A stretch of DNA of 19,475 nt from Candidatus Bipolaricaulota bacterium. Lineage in GTDB: Bacteria > Bipolaricaulota > Bipolaricaulia > UBA7950 > UBA9294. The notes under the pieces are model-generated. The model searched no databases and was not told the DNA's origin. It was given only the letters and a program-made list of their open reading frames with translations. Of the stretch, positions 1-5,991 are shown piece by piece. Every line of letters starts with the position of its first letter. The stretch's first letter is position 1. The DNA is taken from positions 1 through 19,475 of the forward strand of contig JAGGXO010000007.1 of assembly GCA_021163015.1 (NCBI GenBank), read 5' to 3'. The position numbers were made by a program, and so were the translations under genes.

Positions 1-194
1 ATCCGGATGAGGTTACAGACGAGGCGTCTTTTGTAGAGGATCTGGGGGCGGACTCGCTGGACACGGTTGAACTGATCATGGAGTTCGAGGATGAGTTTGG
101 CGTGGAGATCTCGGACGAAGATGCGGAGAAGATTGCCACCGTTGGAGAGGCAGTCGCCTACATGAGCAAGCTCATGGAGGATAAGAAGGAATAA
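1..194 (+). CDS. acpP: Acyl carrier protein, C-terminal part
   Basis: This is the 3' part of an acyl carrier protein; the start lies before the window. The readable frame begins at base 3 and ends at TAA 192-194. It contains the 4'-phosphopantetheine attachment motif DSLDTVELIM, with the modified serine encoded at bases 54-56, followed by the acidic helix EFEDEFGVEISDEDAEKI and the usual short lysine-rich tail. By family knowledge, ACP carries growing acyl chains as thioesters in fatty acid synthesis, and it also supplies the octanoyl group used by LipB, which is encoded further along the window. About 63 residues are visible out of the usual 75-85. The gene is followed directly by a hairpin and T-rich tract, so it probably ends its transcription unit. 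Confidence 0.97.
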   Translation, partial: PDEVTDEASFVEDLGADSLDTVELIMEFEDEFGVEISDEDAEKIATVGEAVAYMSKLMEDKKE

Positions 195-206
195 TACCCG
201 TGCACA

Positions 207-240
207 GGGGACAACGAGATACGCTTGTCCCTCTTTTCTT
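207..240 (+). terminator. Intrinsic terminator after acpP
   Basis: GGGACAA (208-214) pairs perfectly with TTGTCCC (225-231) across a 10-base loop, and a further G-T wobble is possible at the base of the stem. A pyrimidine tract, ctcttttctt, follows at once. It lies 13 bases after the acpP stop, the normal layout of a Rho-independent terminator. Confidence 0.8.
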
Positions 241-270
241 CCCCTCTGGAACTACCTATGCTGACATCGA

Positions 271-288
271 TCCCCATTGGTATGGGGA
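271..288. repeat. Short perfect inverted repeat upstream of the cyclodeaminase gene
   Basis: TCCCCAT (271-277) and ATGGGGA (282-288) form a perfect 7-base dyad around TGGT. It lies about 65 bases before the start codon at 353 and has no T-tract, so it is more likely an operator or leader hairpin than a terminator. I could not find a convincing -35/-10 pair beside it. Confidence 0.4.
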
Positions 289-352
289 AGGAAGAGACAT
301 GTGTACTTGTAAGGTATTTTAGAGCCATAACAACAGCTGAAAGGAGGAGCAG

Positions 353-964
353 ATGCCGGAATTGCGATCACGCACAATCGGCGGTTTTCTGGAAGATCTA
401 GCTTCTGCCAATGCGACTCCGGGAGGAGGGAGCGTGGCCGCGTTATGCGGCGCCCTTGCATCTAACTTGGGGTGCATGGTCTGCCGCCTCACGATGAACA
501 GGGTTCCAACAGATGACCTTGCAGATCTCCTTGCGCACTTCATCTCTCTGGAACGGGGCTTCCTTGAACTGGGTGACGCTGATGAACTGGCGTTTTCGGC
601 AGTCATGGATGCCTACCGCACGGAACGTGGGGACGAAACTCGCCCGGCGAAGATCGCTGCAGCGCTGATCAAGGCAACGAATGTCCCACAACGTGTAGCA
701 GAGAGCGGGATAGACCTGCTTGAGCACCTGTGCGTGTTGGCTCCACTCGGGTCGAAGCAGAGTGTCAGCGACGTTGGCGTTGCCGCGCACCTCGCCGCGG
801 CGGCAGTGAGATCCGCTCTGTTGAACGTCCGCATCAACCTTGCCTACAGGCACGATGGGGAAGAGATTGAGAGGATCAGGGTGACCGCAGAGGCGCTCGA
901 GAAGAAGTGTTCCAACCTCGAGGCAAGGGCAATCTCCACTGTTACGGACCGCATTTCGCAATGA
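353..964 (+). CDS. Cyclodeaminase/cyclohydrolase family protein (FTCD C-terminal type)
   Basis: The 203-residue protein matches the formiminotransferase-cyclodeaminase C-terminal family, which also includes the bacterial methenyltetrahydrofolate cyclohydrolase FchA. The diagnostic stretch TPGGGSVAALCGALASNLG lies at residues 22-40, and the remainder is helical, as in the family's all-alpha fold. Known members either release ammonia from formimino-tetrahydrofolate or hydrolyse 5,10-methenyl-THF in one-carbon metabolism. No formiminotransferase domain is attached or encoded nearby, so a cyclohydrolase-like role is my inference. The start ATG has a strong Shine-Dalgarno sequence, AAGGAGGAG (341-349). 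It is the first gene of an overlapping five-gene run, and its TGA overlaps the next gene's ATG as ATGA. Confidence 0.85.
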   Translation: MPELRSRTIGGFLEDLASANATPGGGSVAALCGALASNLGCMVCRLTMNRVPTDDLADLLAHFISLERGFLELGDADELAFSAVMDAYRTERGDETRPAKIAAALIKATNVPQRVAESGIDLLEHLCVLAPLGSKQSVSDVGVAAHLAAAAVRSALLNVRINLAYRHDGEEIERIRVTAEALEKKCSNLEARAISTVTDRISQ

Positions 965-1695
965 TGCGCATCGGGCTCATATCTGATGTACACGCAAATC
1001 TCCCCGCGCTGGAGGCTGTGCTTCTGGCTCTCTCCAAACGGGGGGTCGAGCGCGTCATTTGCTGTGGAGACCTCGTGGACTACGCGCCCTGGCCGACCGA
1101 GGTGATCGCCCGCCTGCGGGAGATGGACGTTCTTAGTGTGCAGGGGAACCACGATGCTGCCGTTGCCGGAGTCTTTCCCATCGACGGCTTTGCTGAAGAA
1201 GCGCGGGTTACGGTCGATTGGACACGTGCTGTGCTCTCCCCTGTTGAGACGGCGTATCTGGCCGAATTGGAGCAGATTCACAGGGAGGAGGGATTTGTCA
1301 TCGTGCACGGCAGCCTCCGCGGTCCGCTCTGGGAGTACGTGCGCGACGCGTTTGTTGCCACAGAGAGCTTTTCTTCTCTCACACGCCAGCTTTGCTTCTT
1401 CGGGCACTCGCACATCCAAGGCGGCTACATGAGCCTTGCTGGTAACGTGAAATCGATCGATTCACACGTAAGGCTATCGATCCTTCCTGGCGCCAAGTAC
1501 CTGATCAATCCGGGAAGTGTGGGACAGCCGCGTGACGGAGACCCCAGAGCCGCTTATGCTGTGGTCGATCTTGATAATGGTCACGGGAGTGTAAGCTTCG
1601 AGCGCGTCTCCTACGACATCGGATCGGTAATTCGAGCGATCGATCGCGCCGGGCTCCCGCACTGGTTGGGGGAAAGGCTGGCAATTGGAAGGTAA
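961..1695 (+). CDS. Metallophosphoesterase (YfcE-like calcineurin fold)
   Basis: This is a 244-residue dinuclear-metal phosphoesterase. The motifs appear in order: DVHAN (residues 9-13), GDLVDY (36-41), GNHDA (62-66), HGS (116-118) and GHSH (148-151). A late INPGSVGQPRDG block is typical of the YfcE/MJ0936 group of cyclic-nucleotide phosphodiesterases and phosphatases. The metal-binding Asp, His and Asn residues are all present, so an active enzyme is expected, but the substrate cannot be read from sequence. I chose ATG 961 because it overlaps the previous stop (ATGA) and places the first motif at the usual distance. The frame is open back to 907, but that would add 18 residues unlike the family. 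It is cytoplasmic and translationally coupled to the cyclodeaminase. Confidence 0.92.
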   Translation: MMRIGLISDVHANLPALEAVLLALSKRGVERVICCGDLVDYAPWPTEVIARLREMDVLSVQGNHDAAVAGVFPIDGFAEEARVTVDWTRAVLSPVETAYLAELEQIHREEGFVIVHGSLRGPLWEYVRDAFVATESFSSLTRQLCFFGHSHIQGGYMSLAGNVKSIDSHVRLSILPGAKYLINPGSVGQPRDGDPRAAYAVVDLDNGHGSVSFERVSYDIGSVIRAIDRAGLPHWLGERLAIGR

Positions 1696-1696
1696 G

Positions 1697-1822
1697 ATGC
1701 GACAGAAAACGCTCGTGATCGCAAAGGGTGCCGTACGTAAGGCAGGAATGGTTTCGGGCATCGAGGGATCGTCCCCCGATCACGCGATCATCGGCACTGC
1801 AATGATCACGACACTCAACTGA
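1697..1822 (+). CDS. Small unrecognised protein, 41 residues
   Basis: This short open frame fits exactly between two operon genes. Its ATG lies one base after the TAA of the phosphoesterase, preceded by GGAAGG (1687-1692) with four-base spacing. Its TGA (1820-1822) overlaps the ATG of the methyltransferase gene as TGATG. The peptide starts with a basic segment, MRQKTLVIAKGAVRKAG, and ends in a small hydrophobic stretch around HAIIGTAMITTL. It has no cysteines and no obvious signal peptide. I do not recognise a family. The exact fit, with its own ribosome site and coupled stop, argues that it is translated. It could act as a real peptide or mainly as a coupling device for the next gene. Confidence 0.55.
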   Translation: MRQKTLVIAKGAVRKAGMVSGIEGSSPDHAIIGTAMITTLN

Positions 1823-2730
1823 TGAGCAAACGAAGTGGGCTCGAACGCTACCGCGCGATCATCACAGATTGGGATGAGTTCATTGCAGCGTGTGTGCGCC
1901 CGCTTCCCCTTACAATTAGGATCAACACGCTACGGGCCTCTCCGCATGAGGTTCATAGCCGCCTGATGAGCAAGGGCTTCTCTCTTACCCCCATCTCCTG
2001 GGCCGATAACCTGTTCCACGCCGATACAGCGAGCGTCAGCAAGACGATCGAACACTGGCTGGGTTTGTTCTATATTCAAGAGGCGGTGCAGACTCTTCCT
2101 GTACGTGCCCTCGATCCGCAGCCGGGAGAGACAATTCTGGATATGGCGGCGGCTCCGGGAGGCAAGTGCACGCACATCGCTTCCTGTATGCACAACCACG
2201 GGCCGCTCGTTGCAAACGAACCGGTCGGCAAACGTCAGCCGTCGCTGATGGCAAACATCAACAGGTTGGGAGTGCTAAATGCCACTGTCACAGCCTACCG
2301 CGGCGAGTCTTTCCCGATGCACGCACGTTTTGATCGTATCCTTCTCGACGCCCCTTGCTCGGCCGAGGGAACGCTCCGCAAGGAATCCTCCCTGCGGGAT
2401 GGGGCGACGGGATCAGCAATCGCTCGGCTTTCTCGCCTGCAGCGGCGATTGATCCTACGGGCGTACGATCTTCTCAAACCCGAAGGAACGCTTGTCTACT
2501 CCACGTGCACGTTTGCCCCCGAGGAGAACGAAGGGACAGTCTCGTATCTTCTCTCTGAGCGGGATGCCCTCCTCGAACAAGTGAAGCTTCCACTCACGGC
2601 AGCGGCCGGGATAACGACATGGAACGGCGAGGAATATGCGCCTGAGATCTCGCGATGTGTACGGATATACCCCCATCACGTCGACAGCGGAGGAGGGTTC
2701 ATTGCCAGATTGCGAAAACCTGCACGATGA
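1822..2730 (+). CDS. NSUN/RsmB-family RNA cytosine-5 methyltransferase, catalytic part
   Basis: The 302-residue protein is a SAM-dependent RNA m5C methyltransferase of the Sun/NOP2/RsmF family. An N-terminal RNA-binding-like region (about 1-95, with LTIRINTLR) is followed by the Rossmann methyltransferase. Motif I is ILDMAAAPGGKCTHIA (105-120), motif IV is LLDAPCSAEGT (174-184) with Cys179, and motif VI is VYSTCTFAPEENE (225-237) with the likely catalytic nucleophile Cys229. Both cysteines of the two-cysteine mechanism are present. It ends in GGGFIARLRK, the normal end of the catalytic domain, without the PUA domain seen in RsmF. That domain appears to be encoded by the next, overlapping gene. 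The target is probably rRNA or tRNA, not determinable here. Confidence 0.9.
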   Translation: MSKRSGLERYRAIITDWDEFIAACVRPLPLTIRINTLRASPHEVHSRLMSKGFSLTPISWADNLFHADTASVSKTIEHWLGLFYIQEAVQTLPVRALDPQPGETILDMAAAPGGKCTHIASCMHNHGPLVANEPVGKRQPSLMANINRLGVLNATVTAYRGESFPMHARFDRILLDAPCSAEGTLRKESSLRDGATGSAIARLSRLQRRLILRAYDLLKPEGTLVYSTCTFAPEENEGTVSYLLSERDALLEQVKLPLTAAAGITTWNGEEYAPEISRCVRIYPHHVDSGGGFIARLRKPAR

Positions 2731-3169
2731 GGTCATTTCATACTTCTCCTCGCGCTTCGGCGTGGCGCGTGAGGCGCTGGACAAGCTTACGTACACAGAA
2801 CGGGGAGGAGAGGAGGTCTGGGCGACGAGTGCACCGACCCCAACAGGGATCGTGTCAAGCCGCCCCGCTGGAGTTCGTATCCTGCGCCGCATGCCTCACG
2901 GCTTCAAGCCCACGACTGTCTTTCTGTGCATCTTGGGAGGTCACATTACAGCATCTCGGATGGAGATCGAAGATGTGAGCGTCATGAAACAGCTCCTCCT
3001 GGGCCAACCGGTCGCATGTGCGCTCGACGACGGCTACTTCGCTATTTCATTCCGCGGTGACATTCTGGGCTGCGGCGTAGCAAAGGGCATGAAGGCACGT
3101 GCTCTTATCCCCACTCAGAAGCGGCGCGTTCTCTTGGGCTGTCTGGAATCAGAACGCGCATTAAGCTAA
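2702..3169 (+). CDS. PUA-like RNA-binding protein, partner half of the upstream methyltransferase
   Basis: This 155-residue product resembles the pre-PUA plus PUA C-terminal region of RsmF/YebU-type methyltransferases. The segment HDEVISYFSSRFGV is followed by VWATSAPTP, PAGVRILRRMPHGFKPT and a C-terminal stretch, FRGDILGCGVAKGMKARALI. I place the start at TTG 2702 because GGAGGAGGG (2689-2697) sits four bases before it. The more upstream ATG 2636 would overlap the methyltransferase by 95 bases and has a poorly placed ribosome site. It overlaps the methyltransferase end by 29 bases in the +1 frame, so translation is probably coupled. Together the two products equal one full-length RsmF-like enzyme. 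A natural split, programmed frameshifting or a sequence error could all explain this. Confidence 0.72.
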   Translation: MPDCENLHDEVISYFSSRFGVAREALDKLTYTERGGEEVWATSAPTPTGIVSSRPAGVRILRRMPHGFKPTTVFLCILGGHITASRMEIEDVSVMKQLLLGQPVACALDDGYFAISFRGDILGCGVAKGMKARALIPTQKRRVLLGCLESERALS

Positions 3170-3202
3170 ATCCAGACAACGGACACCGAAAGAACGGCCA
3201 AT

Positions 3203-3218
3203 TGTGATCTTAGTCACG
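3203..3218. promoter_or_regulatory. CRP/FNR-like operator
   Basis: TGTGA (3203-3207), six bases, then TCACG (3214-3218) matches the CRP-family palindrome TGTGA-N6-TCACA at nine of ten defined positions. Its centre, 3210.5, is about 41 bases before the start site expected from the -10 box at 3241-3246. That is the class II activator position known for CRP and FNR. No CRP/FNR regulator gene lies in the window. Confidence 0.5.
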
Positions 3219-3237
3219 GAAATTGCCGCCCTTGTTC

Positions 3238-3246
3238 TGGTATGAT
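3238..3246 (+). promoter_or_regulatory. Extended -10 promoter of the VWA/RTX gene
   Basis: TGGTATGAT is an extended -10 element (TGn plus TATGAT at 3241-3246). There is no good -35 hexamer at normal spacing, which fits an activator-dependent promoter using the operator at 3203-3218. Transcription should start near 3251-3254, about 30 bases before the start codon at 3284. Confidence 0.55.
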
Positions 3247-3283
3247 GGGAGCCGTGTATGAGGAAAGGACTAAGGAGGTAATA

Positions 3284-5311
3284 ATGCGTGGCAAAATCTG
3301 GTTTCTAATGGCTCTGCTGATGGTTGGGATGATCCTTGTCTCTGTCGTCGCGCTTGGAGCCACTCAAAGCATCGTCTTTATACTCGATGCCTCAAACAGC
3401 ATGAACAAGCCGTTTGACAATGGATCGCGGCTCGATGCGGCCAAGGCAGCTCTCGTCGACCTGTGGCAGACGCTTCCCAGCGATACGAATGTCGGGTTGT
3501 ACTTGTTTGGACATAGGGTCGGGAAGGCAGATAGGGAAGCGAGTTGCCAGGATATCCAGCCCCTCTTCCCAATTGGTCCGTTCGATGATGCAACTCGCGC
3601 AGGTATGATCGCAGCGATCAATGCGATTCAGGCAAAGGGGTTGACACCTTTGGCCGATGTCTTGGTGCAGGCTTCTACTGCCCTATCGTCTGCTCCCGGC
3701 GATCACACGATCATCCTGGTGAGCGATGGAGAAGAGACGTGCGGAGGCGATCCGCTTGTTGTTGCGCAGATGCTCGCGACAATGGATCCCCCGGCAGTGT
3801 TGCACATTATCGGTCTCGATGTGGATCCGGCGGTGCGCGAATCCCTAACCGGGATGGCGCAGGCCACAGGCGGGAGCTACTACCACGTCAGCCAAGCACA
3901 AGACCTCATCTCCGCGCTTGCCGCAGCAACCACAGTTGAACCCAAGAAGAGTGCAATCCCTCCCGAGTATGCGGCAATGGGAATAACAAACGTGATCTAC
4001 GGTACAGAAGGAAACGACACCCTGTACGGAACGGCAGGAAACGATCTAGTCTTCGGCCTTGGCGGTAATGACTTCATTATCGGGCTTGATGGAAACGACA
4101 TCATCATCGGAGGAGACGGAGACGACATCATCGAGGGGATGAACGGCTGCGACATCATCAGCGGTGGAGCTGGCAATGACGTTCTGTTCGGTGGAAACGA
4201 CGATGACCATCTGTGCGGAGATACGGGAAACGATTCGCTGGAGGGTGAGGCCGGCGATGATGTCCTCTCCGGTGGCCCTGGATGCGACAAGCTTCTCGGC
4301 GGAGACGGTTTGAATCTTCTGTATACCGACGGCGCGGATGATACTCTCTGGCAGGGCAAGGTGATGCAGGGCGACTGCGCGCCATGCCTACCCCCCGCTC
4401 CATGCACATCCTGCCCACAGCAAGCGCCACCGCCACCTCCTGCTCCAGTGGGATGTGCGCCTGCAATGAAGTCGGTCGATGAGGGTTCTTCTATCCAGCT
4501 ACACGGAAGTGCCTCTGACGCGGACTGCGGAGTGGTCAGTGTGCTGTGGAGTGCCCCTCTTGGATCGTTCGATGATCCGGGCGGCCTCGATCCTGTGTAC
4601 ACGGCGCCAATGGTCGATGGCTGTGATGGAATCGATGTCTGCGTCACGCTGGTCGCCACAGACAACTGTGGAGCCAAGGGCACGGATTCTTTCGTATTAC
4701 ACGTCAACAACGTCAATCACCCGCCCATCATCAACGCGGGCAATGACATCGTTGTCGATGAAGGGGCGACAATTCAGCTCTGCGCGACTGCATCCGATCC
4801 GGATGGAGACGCTCTCAAATACCACTGGAGCATCCCCTGCGGGAAGGGTGAATTGAACGAGCCTACGCTCCTCAGCCCTGTGTTCACCGCACCGCTCACC
4901 AGCGCATGCGAGGGCGAGGATATCGTCCTCATGCTTACGGTGATCGATACGTGTGGAGCCAGCACGGAAGACACCGTGACGGTCCATGTGCGAAACCTGA
5001 ACGCGCCCCCAATCGTAGAACTGGGGCCAGGATTTGCGATGAAGGAAGGAACGACATCGATCCTCCATGCAGTAGCAACCGATCCTGAATGCGGGCCGCT
5101 TAGCTACTACTGGACAGCTTCCGCTGGGACCTTTGATGATGCTTGCTCAGCTACACCCTGCTTCGTAGCCCCACTAGTAAGTGCGTGCGCAGGAGAGGAT
5201 GTGACAGTAAGCCTGATGGTGACCGATGCGTGTGGCGCAAGCGCCACCGATTCGTACGTAATTCACGTTGATAACGTGAACACACCCCCTGTCGTCAAGG
5301 CGGATCCGTAG
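3284..5311 (+). CDS. Secreted VWA-domain protein with RTX-like and Ig/PKD-like repeats
   Basis: The 675-residue protein has a Sec signal peptide (residues 1-26: MRGK, a long hydrophobic core, then ALGA). The VWA domain (about 28-215) carries a complete MIDAS: DASNS at 35-39, Thr121 and SDGEE around Asp148. Twelve contiguous RTX-like nonapeptides of the xGxxGNDxI type cover 239-346, followed by a degenerate thirteenth. A proline- and cysteine-rich linker (about 363-390) leads to three Ig/PKD-like repeats of about 95 residues, each ending in N-x-N-x-PP. RTX and MIDAS sites bind divalent cations, so this is probably a calcium-dependent surface adhesion or matrix protein. No membrane anchor or sorting signal is visible. 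I chose ATG 3284 for its AAGGAGGT (3272-3279); upstream ATG 3242 overlaps the -10 box. Confidence 0.88.
   Translation: MRGKIWFLMALLMVGMILVSVVALGATQSIVFILDASNSMNKPFDNGSRLDAAKAALVDLWQTLPSDTNVGLYLFGHRVGKADREASCQDIQPLFPIGPFDDATRAGMIAAINAIQAKGLTPLADVLVQASTALSSAPGDHTIILVSDGEETCGGDPLVVAQMLATMDPPAVLHIIGLDVDPAVRESLTGMAQATGGSYYHVSQAQDLISALAAATTVEPKKSAIPPEYAAMGITNVIYGTEGNDTLYGTAGNDLVFGLGGNDFIIGLDGNDIIIGGDGDDIIEGMNGCDIISGGAGNDVLFGGNDDDHLCGDTGNDSLEGEAGDDVLSGGPGCDKLLGGDGLNLLYTDGADDTLWQGKVMQGDCAPCLPPAPCTSCPQQAPPPPPAPVGCAPAMKSVDEGSSIQLHGSASDADCGVVSVLWSAPLGSFDDPGGLDPVYTAPMVDGCDGIDVCVTLVATDNCGAKGTDSFVLHVNNVNHPPIINAGNDIVVDEGATIQLCATASDPDGDALKYHWSIPCGKGELNEPTLLSPVFTAPLTSACEGEDIVLMLTVIDTCGASTEDTVTVHVRNLNAPPIVELGPGFAMKEGTTSILHAVATDPECGPLSYYWTASAGTFDDACSATPCFVAPLVSACAGEDVTVSLMVTDACGASATDSYVIHVDNVNTPPVVKADP
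3998..4321 (+). repeat. Twelve in-frame 27-base repeats encoding RTX-like nonapeptides
   Basis: Twelve contiguous units of 27 bases encode nonapeptides such as YGTAGNDLV, FGLGGNDFI, IGLDGNDII and IGGDGDDII. The DNA repeats are imperfect and keep the reading frame exactly. Units six and eleven have Cys in place of Asn/Asp before the invariant Asp. A thirteenth, weaker unit follows at 4322-4348. Such units form calcium-binding beta rolls in hemolysin-type proteins. Confidence 0.9.
4450..5284 (+). repeat. Three tandem Ig/PKD-like protein repeats
   Basis: Three divergent repeats of about 280 bases occupy roughly 4450-4725, 4726-5010 and 5011-5284. Each has an acidic-glycine entry (VDEG, VDEG, MKEG), an ASDPD-like or ATDPE-like turn, a Tyr/Leu-x-Trp core strand, a FTAP/FVAP-type strand, a C-x-G-x-D segment and a D-x-CG turn, and ends at NVNHPP, NLNAPP or NVNTPP. 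The conserved cysteines suggest one or more disulfides per repeat, consistent with export. Confidence 0.8.
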
Positions 5312-5339
5312 AGATCCGAGGAAGAGAAACGACGTTGGC

Positions 5340-5377
5340 TGATCTGCCCCACCGGGAAGGCCTGGTGGGGCAAATCA
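5340..5377. terminator. Strong hairpin between convergent operons
   Basis: TGCCCCACC (5345-5353) pairs perfectly with GGTGGGGCA (5364-5372). TGAT and ATCA outside the stem add four pairs after one mismatch. It lies between the VWA gene and the end of the minus-strand lipoylation operon, so it may terminate both. There is no clear T-tract on either strand, so Rho-independent termination is only likely. I see nothing else in the gap 5312-5460. Confidence 0.6.
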
Positions 5378-5460
5378 CTTCGTGCTAGTGCGGTTGAGAA
5401 GTTACAGTTGCTGGTAATCCCTACCTAATGCTTGTCGGTGAGTGCGCGTATGACTTAGCG

Positions 5461-5991
5461 CTAGAGTGAGGCGCAGAGAATGTTGTTTCGTGGGCACTTG
5501 TGCTGCGCTAGGGATTCCAGGATGATCCTTCCAATGGGATTCTCATCTACAAGTGCCTGTGCCACATGCAGGTGCAGGCATTTGATGCGCGAGTAGTCGG
5601 CTATTCCCCCGATTCCGCGCTGCGTCAGTGCGGGAAGCATTCGCCTCTCCTCAAGATACGCAAGATCATCTGGTGAAAGAAGTCGGCGGCGCTGCTCGAT
5701 GTAGGAGTGGTGAGCACGCACTACCTGCTTGGCAAGTTCAGGATTGGCGGCAATCTCTTGTTCGAGCCGACCGATCATGCCACCCGCCTCCAGAGACGCG
5801 ATCGTCCGGAAGAGAAACGGGCAGGTGAGCCAATACATGGTGGGAAATGGCTTTCGCTCGAGCAGCGGGTAGACGGTCACCACCTGGGGATACCCGTAGG
5901 CACAGCGGCGAGGAATCCCAATCACTCCGCGTGCGTTTCGCCCAATTTGCGAAGCGATGGTCCGCTTGTCTTCTAGCGAGACAGGTTCCAT
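5461..5991 (-). CDS. DUF501 family protein
   Basis: This 176-residue protein belongs to DUF501, whose best-known members are actinobacterial (Mycobacterium tuberculosis Rv1025 type). The family hallmarks are visible: an N-terminal QIGRNARGVIGIPRRC segment, then G-Y-P-Q-V-V, the block PFPTMYWLTCPFL (about 48-60), a central helical region, and the closing RIKCLHLHVAQAL motif, with conserved Cys and His. There is no signal peptide or membrane segment. Its function is not known. Its start overlaps the LplA-like gene's end by 19 bases, with GAGG just upstream, so it is translationally coupled as the last gene of the lipoylation operon. In actinobacteria it sits near eno and ftsB instead, so this neighbourhood is unusual. 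Confidence 0.85.
   Translation of the reverse strand: MEPVSLEDKRTIASQIGRNARGVIGIPRRCAYGYPQVVTVYPLLERKPFPTMYWLTCPFLFRTIASLEAGGMIGRLEQEIAANPELAKQVVRAHHSYIEQRRRLLSPDDLAYLEERRMLPALTQRGIGGIADYSRIKCLHLHVAQALVDENPIGRIILESLAQHKCPRNNILCASL

Noticed and set aside
443..1419. Minus-strand open frames opposite the cyclodeaminase and phosphoesterase genes
   Set aside because: Both plus-strand genes have clear family motifs; the antisense products look random.
3998..4321. Regular 27-base repeats as a possible CRISPR array or minisatellite
   Set aside because: Units are contiguous without spacers, keep the frame and encode classic RTX nonapeptides.
3997..4716. Minus-strand open frame of 239 residues antisense to the RTX and linker region
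   Set aside because: Its Pro/Ser-rich repetitive product is the shadow of the 27-base RTX repeats; no ribosome site or family similarity.
5312..5460. A hidden small gene or RNA in the convergent gap
   Set aside because: Only the hairpin at 5340-5377 is evident; no open frame with a ribosome site and no tRNA-like fold were seen.
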